A stretch of 64,000 nucleotides of DNA from J029 sp964482495 (lineage in GTDB: Bacteria; Planctomycetota; UBA1135), in contig CAYZXS010000018.1 in the NCBI GenBank assembly GCA_964482495.1, positions 7,355 through 71,354 on the forward strand, read 5' to 3'. Of the stretch, positions 16,360-23,411 are shown piece after piece (position 1 is the first letter of the stretch; each line of letters begins with the position of its first letter). Both the position numbers and the translations under genes were made by a program. The notes below the pieces were generated by a model that was given only the letters and a program-made list of their open reading frames with translations, was not told where the DNA came from and made no database searches.

Positions 16360-17122
16360 CCCCGCGATCGACCCCGAAGAGCTGCGCCTGCTCTTCGCGC
16401 TGCTGTTCTCCTCGCCGGAGCCGGTGACCCTGGACCGCGTCCGGGAGGTCCTGCACCCGCACGGGGACGTCGAGGCCGAGGAGGCCACCGACGAGGGAGG
16501 GGAGGCCGCCGGAACCGCCGCCGGGGACCCAGCCGTCGAGGCCGCCGCCGCGCCCGCCGCTGACCGCGCCGAGCGCCACAGCCCGCGTCAGTACCTGGAC
16601 GCCCTTCGAGATTGGATGGAGCAGCGCCAGCTGCCCTTGGCCCTGCACCAGGTCGGCAAGGCCTACCGGCTGCTGACCACCGAGGACGTCTCCGAGGCCC
16701 TGGTCTCGGTCCGCAAGAAGGTCCACCAGGACCGGCTCGGCCCGGCCGCGCTCGAGGTCCTCTCCCTGGTCGCCTACCGCCAGCCGGTGCTGAAGGCGGA
16801 CATCGACGCCATCCGTGGGGTCAAGAGCGGGCCGCACCTGCGCCACCTGCTGGACCTGCGGCTGGCTCGCATCCTCGGGCGGGCCGACCTGCCGGGCCGG
16901 CCCTTCCTCTATGGCACCACCCGGGAGTTCCTGGACAAGTTCGGCCTGCGCAGCCTCGATGAGCTGCCGGAGGCCGGCCGCCTGGCGGTCCCCGTCGAGG
17001 CCCCGCCCGTCGAGCCCGTCGAGCCCGCAGCGGCCTCCGGTCCCGCCCCGGAACCGGCCGAGACCTCCCCTCCGGCGGCCGGCGCCGCCGACTCCGCCGC
17101 CTCTGGCCACCAAAGCGCCTGA
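16268..17122 (+). CDS. scpB: Segregation and condensation protein B, ScpB
   Basis: 284 residues from ATG 16268; a shorter form from TTG 16337 is plausible because recognisable ScpB sequence begins only at PEELRLLFALLFSSPEPVTL. ScpB has two winged-helix domains and dimerises to regulate the kleisin ScpA in the SMC condensin complex. The first is at the N-terminus. The second includes GPAALEVLSLVAYRQPVLKA and SGPHLRHLLDLRLARILGR, highly characteristic of the family. A roughly 45-residue Ala/Glu-rich stretch interrupts the first domain, and a Pro/Ala tail follows the core. The gene overlaps the upstream lipoprotein by 92 bases if the first ATG is used. scpA is not in the window. Confidence 0.9.
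   Translation: MRRCSVAILPAKLFRPSKPRFPPLSPSNGPDPAIDPEELRLLFALLFSSPEPVTLDRVREVLHPHGDVEAEEATDEGGEAAGTAAGDPAVEAAAAPAADRAERHSPRQYLDALRDWMEQRQLPLALHQVGKAYRLLTTEDVSEALVSVRKKVHQDRLGPAALEVLSLVAYRQPVLKADIDAIRGVKSGPHLRHLLDLRLARILGRADLPGRPFLYGTTREFLDKFGLRSLDELPEAGRLAVPVEAPPVEPVEPAAASGPAPEPAETSPPAAGAADSAASGHQSA
16288..16293 (+). promoter_or_regulatory. Candidate -10 box (TATACT) for scpB inside the preceding gene
   Basis: TATACT in the context CGCTATACT, the same eight bases seen before mreB at 35749-35757. No good -35 at 17 bases. If used, transcription would begin near 16301, which argues for the internal TTG start of scpB at 16337. Confidence 0.3.
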
Positions 17123-17143
17123 CCGGGCCCCCCTGGGGGCTGG

Positions 17144-17149
17144 TAGACT
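17144..17149 (+). promoter_or_regulatory. Candidate -10 box (TAGACT) for the PpiD-like gene
   Basis: TAGACT about 30 bases before ATG 17180, in the 57-base gap after scpB. The predicted leader is about 23 bases and lacks a Shine-Dalgarno site. The same hexamer precedes trkA on the other strand (59263-59268). Confidence 0.35.
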
Positions 17150-17179
17150 TCCGGACTCCGGTTTCCCGGCGAAGCCCCG

Positions 17180-18973
17180 ATGAGCAAGAAGCAGAGCAAG
17201 AAGAAGCCTGACTTTTCCGGCCACGTGCAGCCCCGCGCGGCGGCCGAAGAGCACGCTGAACCCAAGAAGAAGAACACCGCCCTCCTGCTGGGCCTGGCGA
17301 TCTTCTGTCTCCTGATCTTCACGGTCACCGGCCCGATGACGGCGGTCTTCCGGCAGCTGATGGCGCCCTCCGAGGGCAACGTCGCGACGCTGGTGCTGCC
17401 GAGCGGCGAGGCCGCGATCACCATCGACGACTACCGTGAGGCCAACGCCCTGATGAAGGCGCAGGCGCGCCTGATGGGCCGCCGCGGCAACGCCAGCGAG
17501 GACGAGGTCTTGGCCTACGCCACGCTGCGCAAGCTGGCGGAGGAGCTCGAGGTCTTCGTGCCGGACCAGGAGCTCCAGGGCAGCATCCGCATGATGCTGC
17601 AGATGAACCAGATGGGGCCGGAGCAGTACCGCCAGTTCTGGCGCGGCCAGGGCTACGGCAGCGCCTTCGCCTTCGAGGAGAACCTGCGCAACCTGCTGCG
17701 GGTCGGCATGGTCGAGCGGCTGCTGGCCTCCGGCGCCGGCGTCATCACCGACGCCGACGCCATCGAGCAATGGGAGGAGGACTACGAGGAGATCCGCCTC
17801 GAGTTCCTGAGCTTCCGCTCCGAGGACTTCGCCGAGGCCGCCGCCGCCCTCGAGCCCACCGAGGAGGAGCTGGCCGCCTTCTTCCCCGACAGCCTCAGCT
17901 ACCAGCAGAAGAACGAGCTCGAGGTCGAGGAGCAGCTGGCCTTCGACGCCCTCGTGGTCAGCGCCGAGGCCCTGATGACCGACGCGGTCAAGGCCTGGGC
18001 CAGCCAGGACGAGCCCTCTGAGGATGACCTCAGCGGCTTCTACGACATGCGCAAGTTCGAGCTCTACCTGCGCGACCCGGGCGACCCCGACTACGACCTG
18101 AACCCGACCCTGCCGCTCGAGGACATCCGCGCCCTGGTGATCGAGCACTACCGGCTGAACGACGCGGCGCTGCGCCTGGCGGCGGAGCTGACCGCGGACA
18201 CCGACCTCGAGGCCTACGCCGCCGAGAAGGGCGTCGAGCTGATCCGCTACCCCGAGCCGGTGGCGGCCTCGGAGCTGCCCGAGCTGCCGCGCATCGGCAA
18301 CGCCGGCCTGCGCCAGCTGATCTTCGGCGCCACCCCGGTCAACGAGTGGGACGGCCGCGCCCTGGTGGGCGAGGGCTTGGCCTACATCGCCCGCCCGACG
18401 CAGCAGATCCAGCGGGCCCTGCCCGAGCTGGCCGAGATCCGCGACAGCGTCGTCGACTACTGGCGGGAGCAGCGTCAGGGCGAGCTCGCCGCGGAGGCCG
18501 CCGAGGCCTTCGTCGCCGGCCTGCCCAAGGGCGAGGATCACGTCGAAGGCGACCCGGTCAATCTCGACGGGGAGGCCTTCGGCGCCGTCGCCGCGGCCTC
18601 CGGCCGGGTCATCGAGGTCCAGGACTGGATCGCCAGGCGGGTCCGGCCCGCCGCCGACCCGAAGTGGGACACCGAGGAGAAGATCCGCCCCTGGCTGCGC
18701 AATCAGGTCGGTCAGCAGCTCGACACCGTCTTCGACGGCGACGTGCTGGGTCCGCTGGACAACAGCTTCGCCCAGGCCCAGGTGGTCGTGCGCCTGGTCG
18801 GGCGTCGCGCCCCCGACTCGAGCAAGATCTGGCCCGGCGAGCTGACCTCCGCCCGCCGCATGGCCCAGAGCCAGGCGCTGCAGTCCTTCCGGACCGAGCA
18901 GCTCTCCTACGAGGGCCTGGCCCAGTCCTACCAGATCGAGAAGGTCGTGCCCGAGGTCGAGGGCGAGGGCTAG
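17180..18973 (+). CDS. PpiD/SurA-like membrane-anchored periplasmic chaperone
   Basis: 597 residues. A Lys-rich cytoplasmic N-terminus precedes one membrane helix (ALLLGLAIFCLLIFTVTG), giving an N-in protein with a large periplasmic part, the topology of PpiD. The helical SurA_N-like region lies at residues 80-230 (MMLQMNQMGPEQYRQFWRGQG is typical: 'F...G.....F'). I do not see a clear parvulin active site; residues 360-450 may be a degenerate one. Known PpiD assists folding of outer-membrane and secreted proteins near the Sec translocon. ATG 17180 is chosen since the basic segment and helix follow directly. Its stop overlaps that of the convergent gene within a palindrome. Confidence 0.7.
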   Translation: MSKKQSKKKPDFSGHVQPRAAAEEHAEPKKKNTALLLGLAIFCLLIFTVTGPMTAVFRQLMAPSEGNVATLVLPSGEAAITIDDYREANALMKAQARLMGRRGNASEDEVLAYATLRKLAEELEVFVPDQELQGSIRMMLQMNQMGPEQYRQFWRGQGYGSAFAFEENLRNLLRVGMVERLLASGAGVITDADAIEQWEEDYEEIRLEFLSFRSEDFAEAAAALEPTEEELAAFFPDSLSYQQKNELEVEEQLAFDALVVSAEALMTDAVKAWASQDEPSEDDLSGFYDMRKFELYLRDPGDPDYDLNPTLPLEDIRALVIEHYRLNDAALRLAAELTADTDLEAYAAEKGVELIRYPEPVAASELPELPRIGNAGLRQLIFGATPVNEWDGRALVGEGLAYIARPTQQIQRALPELAEIRDSVVDYWREQRQGELAAEAAEAFVAGLPKGEDHVEGDPVNLDGEAFGAVAAASGRVIEVQDWIARRVRPAADPKWDTEEKIRPWLRNQVGQQLDTVFDGDVLGPLDNSFAQAQVVVRLVGRRAPDSSKIWPGELTSARRMAQSQALQSFRTEQLSYEGLAQSYQIEKVVPEVEGEG

Positions 18974-18979
18974 CCCTCG
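18964..18979. repeat. 16-base perfect palindrome holding two convergent stop codons
   Basis: CGAGGGCTAGCCCTCG is self-complementary. TAG at 18971-18973 ends the plus-strand chaperone gene and its complement (18970-18972) ends the minus-strand gene, so the two genes overlap by four bases. No T run follows on either strand, so I do not call it an intrinsic terminator. Confidence 0.7.
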
Positions 18980-21096
18980 TCGCCCGTCCCGGGCTCCGGC
19001 CCGCCCCTCGGCTCCGCCGCCGCTCCGCCGGCCGCGGAGCCGAGCCACTTCTCGAGGCCCGGGTCGAAGCGCAGCAGCAGGACGCGGACCAGCTCCTCGT
19101 CCAGGTCCTGGCGCCGCGCGGTGCGCTGGACCAGGCCTCGCTGGGCGTCGGCATAGGTCGCGGCGGCGCCCAGGGCGGCGCGGCAGTCCTCGGCCCGGCC
19201 CTCGCGGGCGTGGGCCAGGGCGTCGAAGAGGTGCGCCAGCAGGAAGTGCTGGCGCATCTTCAGGCTGGAGGCGGCGTCGAAGTCCCGGCCCTCGGCGGCC
19301 TCCTGGATCAGGGCGCTGGCGGCGTTGCGGTGGCTGGCCGCCCAGGCCCGGTAGAGGCTGGTCCGGGCGGCGACCACCGCCGGGGCCTCCGGGGCCAAGC
19401 CCTCGGCTTCGGTCAGCGAGTTCAGGGCCCGCAGGAAGTCGCCGGCGGCGACCTGCCGCACGACCTCGGCCGGCAGGCGCTCGCGCATCCAGGCGCGCTT
19501 GTCGGTGACGGCCGGGTGCCCGGGGGCGGCCTGCTCCGCGCGCGCGAGGGCGTCGAGGGCCTCTGGATAGCGGCCCGCCTCCAGCTCGAGGGTGAACAGG
19601 CTGTCCAGGGCGAACAGGTCGCCGGGGTCGTGCCGCAGCGCCTGCTGCAGGGTGCGGCGGACCTCGTCGAGCCCGGCCCCGGCGGCGGCTTGCTGGACCG
19701 CCAGGAAGTCCCAGGCGCGGGAGTCCCAGGGCCGCCACTGCACCGCCGCCTGCAAGGCGCTACCGCCCGGGGCGCGGAAGTGGCTGGCGACGGCGGCCTC
19801 GCCGCCAATCTGGGCGGGGGCGGCCAGGGCGGCGAGCAGCGCCAGGCTGGGCAAGCCGAGCCGCGGCAGGAACGGCGCCGGCGGGCCCGGAGCGGCCTCA
19901 GGGGGGGAGGCGGCGCCGGGCGCGGCCGCATCGGCCGGGGGCCGGGACCGCAGGACCACGGCTCCGGCCAGCATCGCCGCGAAGGCCAGGGCCGGCGGGT
20001 TGTCGCTCAGCGGCGCTCGCACCAGCACCGGCACCGCCAGCGCCAGCAAGGGGGCGCTGCACCAGGGCTGCCGGTCCGGACGCCGCAGCAGCACCACCAA
20101 CCCCGCCAAGGCCATCAAGCCGCCGAGCCAGCCGCACTCGATCAGGAGCAGCAGCGGCTCGTCGTGCGGGTCCTTGTGGACCGGCGTCTCGGGGGTGGTG
20201 TAGCCGTGGCTGGCGGCGCGCAGCGTCTCGGCCGAGCGCCACAGCGGGTAGTCGGTCTCGAAGCGGCCGAGGCCGACGCCGAGCGGGGTGCGCAGGGCCT
20301 TGCCGACGACGTCCAGGTGGGTGAGCCAGCGGATCTCGGAGGAGCTGGTGGCTGCCACCTCGGGGACGGCCGCGACCGCGTCGGCCGCCGGCTCCGCCTG
20401 CCCTCCCGCCAGCGCGCCTCCGGCCTCGCCGGCGGCCGCCGCGACCAGGATCAGGGCGGCGGGGAGGACCCGGCCGCGGTCGCGCCAGCCGGCCCACGCC
20501 AGGCCGAGCGGCAGGCCGATGCGGAAGGCGGTGACCCCGAGCAGGCCGGCGTGGAAGGCCGCCGGGAGCGCCGCCAGCCACAGCCAGCGGCCGCGCCCCG
20601 GCGCCGGCCAGGCGGCGGCGCTGACCAGGGCCAGCAAGAGCAACTCGGCGGCGTGGTTGGTGCCGGCGAGGGGCGCGGTCGGCGGCGAGTCGGCCTCGGG
20701 CCGCCAGCCGAGCGGGTCGGCGCCCAGGCGCTGGAGCAGGCCGTAGCCGGCGGCCAGGAAGACGCCGCCCAGGATCCAGGGCAGCGCCCGCTCGAAGGCG
20801 CGGGGCCGCGCGGCGGCCGCGGCCGCCAGGACCAGGGCCGAGAGCAGCGGCGCCCGGTCGGCCAGGCCGCCGAGGAAGGGCGGCTCGACGCGGAGCAGCA
20901 GCGGCACCAGGCCGAGGGCCAGGCCGGCCAGGAACAGCCGGCTGCCGCGCAGCAGCCGGACCGGGCGCAGCACCAGGACCACCGCCAGCGCCACCAGCGA
21001 CAGCAGGGCGCCGTCGAAGCGGGAGTCGTCGAGCAGGAAGGGGGACCAGGCCCAGAGCGGGAGCAGAACGGCGAGGGCCAGCAGCGCCGCGCTCAT
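18970..21096 (-). CDS. O-antigen-ligase-like polytopic membrane protein with C-terminal TPR region
   Basis: 708 residues from the ATG at 21096, which overlaps the ftsY stop as ATGA. Residues 1-430 hold about ten hydrophobic helices with large loops; between them lies HKDPHDEPLLLLIECGWLGG, matching the Wzy_C/O-antigen ligase loop (His...H(N/D)..L....E.G). The last 250 residues (AWDFLAVQQAAAGAGLDEV onward) are TPR-like helix pairs in the periplasm. WaaL/Wzy-family enzymes join or polymerise undecaprenyl-linked glycans; fusions with TPRs occur in bacteria that glycosylate proteins or polysaccharides. No glycosyltransferase lies nearby, so the substrate is open. The gene is translationally coupled to ftsY. 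Confidence 0.72.
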   Translation of the reverse strand: MSAALLALAVLLPLWAWSPFLLDDSRFDGALLSLVALAVVLVLRPVRLLRGSRLFLAGLALGLVPLLLRVEPPFLGGLADRAPLLSALVLAAAAAARPRAFERALPWILGGVFLAAGYGLLQRLGADPLGWRPEADSPPTAPLAGTNHAAELLLLALVSAAAWPAPGRGRWLWLAALPAAFHAGLLGVTAFRIGLPLGLAWAGWRDRGRVLPAALILVAAAAGEAGGALAGGQAEPAADAVAAVPEVAATSSSEIRWLTHLDVVGKALRTPLGVGLGRFETDYPLWRSAETLRAASHGYTTPETPVHKDPHDEPLLLLIECGWLGGLMALAGLVVLLRRPDRQPWCSAPLLALAVPVLVRAPLSDNPPALAFAAMLAGAVVLRSRPPADAAAPGAASPPEAAPGPPAPFLPRLGLPSLALLAALAAPAQIGGEAAVASHFRAPGGSALQAAVQWRPWDSRAWDFLAVQQAAAGAGLDEVRRTLQQALRHDPGDLFALDSLFTLELEAGRYPEALDALARAEQAAPGHPAVTDKRAWMRERLPAEVVRQVAAGDFLRALNSLTEAEGLAPEAPAVVAARTSLYRAWAASHRNAASALIQEAAEGRDFDAASSLKMRQHFLLAHLFDALAHAREGRAEDCRAALGAAATYADAQRGLVQRTARRQDLDEELVRVLLLRFDPGLEKWLGSAAGGAAAEPRGGPEPGTGDEG

Positions 21097-22013
21097 TCCG
21101 CCTTCGGGTCCAGCAGGGCCTTCACGAAGTCGCCGGCGTCGAAGACCTCGAGGTCCTCGACCTGCTCGCCGAGGCCGACGAACTTCACCGGGGTGCCCAG
21201 CTCGCGGCCGATGGCCAGCACCGCGCCGCCCTTGGCGGTGCCGTCCAGCTTGGCCAGGATGACGCCGTCCACCGGCACGATCTGGCTGAATTGGCGGGCC
21301 TGCTGGACCGCGTTCTGGCCGGTGGTGCCGTCGAGCACCAGCAGGGTCTCGTGGGGCGCGCCCTCGATGCGGCGGCCGGCGACCCGGGCGACCTTCTCCA
21401 GCTCGCTCATCAGGTTCTTCTGGGTGTGCAGCCGGCCGGCGGTGTCGATCACCAGGACGTCGGCGCCGCGGGCCTTGGCGGCGTCGCAGGCGTCGTGGAC
21501 CACCGCCGCCGGGTCGGCCCCGGTGGCGCTCTTGACCAGCTCGACCCCGAGCCGCTCGCACCAGATGGTCAGCTGCTCCACCGCCGCGGCGCGGAAGGTG
21601 TCGGCCGCCGCCACCAGCGGCTTGCGGCCCTGCTGCTGCAGCCAGCGCACCAGCTTGGCGACGCTGGTGGTCTTGCCGGAGCCGTTGACGCCGACCACGA
21701 GCACCACGGCGGGGGAGCCGGCGTCGAGGGCCAGCGGCGCGGCCGGGTCGGCCGGGCCCTGGACCAGCGAGCTCAGCTCGGCCTCGAGCCAGGCGTGCAG
21801 CTCCCCCGGGTGGGAGAGGCGGCCGCCCTTCAGCTGCTGCTCGGCCTGCTCGAGCAGCTCGGCGGAGAGCGGCCCGACGTCGGCGATGTAGAGGACCTCC
21901 TCGAGGGCCTCGAGGGTCTCCTCGGTGCTGGTGTCGCCGCCCAGCCGGCGCAGGGCGTGCGAGATCTTGTTCCGGGTGCGCGCGAGGCTCTGCTTGAGGC
22001 GGGAGAAGACCAT
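21093..22013 (-). CDS. ftsY: Signal recognition particle receptor FtsY
   Basis: 306 residues. The NG domain is complete: helical N domain (EALEEVLYIADVGPLSAELL), P-loop GVNGSGKTTSVAKL, AADTFRAAAVEQL, the G3 motif DTAGRLHTQKNLM, then LDGTTGQNAV, LAKLDGTAKGG and PVKFVGLGEQVEDLEVFDA. It is the GTPase receptor that takes ribosome-SRP complexes to the Sec translocon. The acidic A domain of enterobacterial FtsY is absent, as in many phyla, where a short basic amphipathic N-terminus (MVFSRLKQSLARTRNK) suffices for membrane binding. Eleven bases separate it from nusB. Confidence 0.97.
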   Translation of the reverse strand: MVFSRLKQSLARTRNKISHALRRLGGDTSTEETLEALEEVLYIADVGPLSAELLEQAEQQLKGGRLSHPGELHAWLEAELSSLVQGPADPAAPLALDAGSPAVVLVVGVNGSGKTTSVAKLVRWLQQQGRKPLVAAADTFRAAAVEQLTIWCERLGVELVKSATGADPAAVVHDACDAAKARGADVLVIDTAGRLHTQKNLMSELEKVARVAGRRIEGAPHETLLVLDGTTGQNAVQQARQFSQIVPVDGVILAKLDGTAKGGAVLAIGRELGTPVKFVGLGEQVEDLEVFDAGDFVKALLDPKAE

Positions 22014-22024
22014 GGCAGCTGGCC

Positions 22025-22729
22025 TCAGTACTGGTCGGGCAGCGGGAAGTCCTCGCCGGCGCTGGGGGCGATGCCGTCATCGCCCTCGTCGGGGACCGGG
22101 GCGGCGGGCGCGTCCGAGGCGGCAGCGGGATCCGAGGCGCCAGAACCTCCCGGCTGCGCCCGACGGGCCCGCGGCCGGGGCGTCGGCGCCGGCGGCTCGC
22201 GCAGGCCCTCGGGGCCCGGGGGCAGGCCGCTGCCCGCCGGACCGGCCGCGGGATCGGGCGGCACCGGGTGCTCCACCCCCTGCTCCCGCTGGCCCTCGAT
22301 CAGGACCCGCGCCCGGTCCAGGATGCCGTTGACGAAGGCCCCCGACTGCGAGGTCGAGAAGCGCTTGGCGATGTCGATGGCCTCGTTGATCACCACCTTG
22401 AAGGGCACCTCGGGCACGTAGAGCAGCTCGTAGACCGCCAGCCGCAGCACGTTGCGGTCCACGTGCGCCATGCGCTCCAGGCGCCAATTGGCGGCGATGC
22501 GCTCGATCCAGGTGTTCAGCTCGTCGCGGTGGTCTTCCACTCCCTGGACCAGACGCAGCGCGTAGTCGCGGACTTCCGGCTTCCCCTTGGAATCCGGGCT
22601 GCGCTTGGTGTGGTGGTCGACGAAGCTCTCGAGCTCCTCGAGGGCGTCGAGCCCGCGCAGCTCGAGGCTGTAGAGGAACTGCAGGGCCAGCTCGCGGGCC
22701 CGGGTGCGGCGGCGGACGGGGGCGGCCAT
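22025..22729 (-). CDS. nusB: Transcription antitermination factor NusB with extended tail
   Basis: 234 residues. The core (1-140) has all NusB signatures: RRRTRARELALQFLYSLEL, RMAHVDRNVLRLAVYELLY, VPFKVVINEAIDIAKRFST and FVNGILDRA. NusB with NusE binds boxA RNA to prevent premature termination, mainly in rRNA operons. A roughly 90-residue Pro/Gly/Ala-rich, acidic and probably disordered tail follows; ordinary NusB ends at about 140. Start ATG 22729 overlaps the ribH stop by one base; the ribH-nusB pair is a widespread operon. Confidence 0.95.
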   Translation of the reverse strand: MAAPVRRRTRARELALQFLYSLELRGLDALEELESFVDHHTKRSPDSKGKPEVRDYALRLVQGVEDHRDELNTWIERIAANWRLERMAHVDRNVLRLAVYELLYVPEVPFKVVINEAIDIAKRFSTSQSGAFVNGILDRARVLIEGQREQGVEHPVPPDPAAGPAGSGLPPGPEGLREPPAPTPRPRARRAQPGGSGASDPAAASDAPAAPVPDEGDDGIAPSAGEDFPLPDQY

Positions 22730-23247
22730 CAGATCTGCTCCAGCAGCGAGGCCATGCGGAGGGCCACCTCGGCGGCCTCGGCGCCCTTGTTGGAGACCGG
22801 CGCGGTCTTCTCCTCGCGCGGCGCGCCGCCCTGGTCGGCGCCGGACAGCACGCCGCGGTCGGCGCGGCGCTGGGCCTGGTCGAGGGTGTCGGTGGTGAGC
22901 ACCCCGAAGACCACCGGCAGCTTGCGGTCGAGCATCACCCGCATGACGCCGCGCGAGCACTCGCCGGCGACGTAGTCGAAGTGCGGGGTCTCGCCGCGGA
23001 TCACCGCCCCGAGGGCGATGACGGCGGCGTAGCGGCCGGTGGCGGCGAGGGCGTCGCAGGCGAGCGGCAGCTCATAGGCGCCGGGGACGCGGACGACGGT
23101 CACGGCGTCGCCGGTGAGCCCGCGGGCCTCCAGGGTCTGGAGGCAGCCGTCGAGCAGGGCGGAGGTGATATCGGCGTTGAACTCGGCGACGGCAACCGCA
23201 ATGCAGCGGCCGGCGCCGGAGGTCTGGCCTTCAAGGAACGTGGTCAT
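22729..23247 (-). CDS. ribH: 6,7-dimethyl-8-ribityllumazine synthase
   Basis: 172 residues. Joins the ribityl-diaminouracil and dihydroxybutanone phosphate to make lumazine, the penultimate step of riboflavin synthesis. Visible motifs: AVAEFNADITSALLDG, VPGAYELPLA, ALGAVIRGETPHFDYV with catalytic His89, then LPVVFGVLTTDTLDQAQ and NKGAEAA, whose phosphate-binding loop is interrupted by an insert of some 15-18 residues (ADQGGAPREEK) not present in typical 155-residue enzymes. No other rib genes are in the window and no FMN riboswitch is visible upstream. Followed directly by nusB with a one-base overlap. Confidence 0.96.
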   Translation of the reverse strand: MTTFLEGQTSGAGRCIAVAVAEFNADITSALLDGCLQTLEARGLTGDAVTVVRVPGAYELPLACDALAATGRYAAVIALGAVIRGETPHFDYVAGECSRGVMRVMLDRKLPVVFGVLTTDTLDQAQRRADRGVLSGADQGGAPREEKTAPVSNKGAEAAEVALRMASLLEQI

Positions 23248-23411
23248 GCCTGGGGGGATTGGTCGTCGGGGCTCCCGAGTCGAGCCGGGGATTGTCCCCG
23301 AAACCGAGGGCATAGGCAAGCAAGAGGGCTCGAGGCAGCGGTCAGGCGCCGTGGGGGCCGCGCGGTCCCGTTCCTTCCCGTCGCGACCTGGCCCGTCGCG
23401 GCCTGGCCCAG
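23248..23411. other. Gap between the RND operon and ribH, with hairpin CGGGGA-TTG-TCCCCG
   Basis: 164 bases between the end of the upstream RND gene and the ribH start, both on the minus strand. It holds a 6-bp hairpin at 23286-23300 without a T run. I see no convincing promoter, though ribH presumably has one here. Nothing resembles a riboswitch. Confidence 0.4.
23377..23406. repeat. Tandem 15-base repeat, two copies
   Basis: CCCGTCGCGACCTGG followed directly by CCCGTCGCGGCCTGG, 14 of 15 identical, ending six bases before the stop of the RND gene. Function not apparent; could come from slippage. Confidence 0.6.

Noticed and set aside
16226..19738. 1170-residue minus-strand frame spanning scpB and the PpiD-like gene
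   Set aside because: Covers several real plus-strand genes and has no recognisable domain.
18346..21891. 1181-residue plus-strand frame over the ligase-like and ftsY genes
   Set aside because: Both real genes on the minus strand have clear motifs; this is their shadow.
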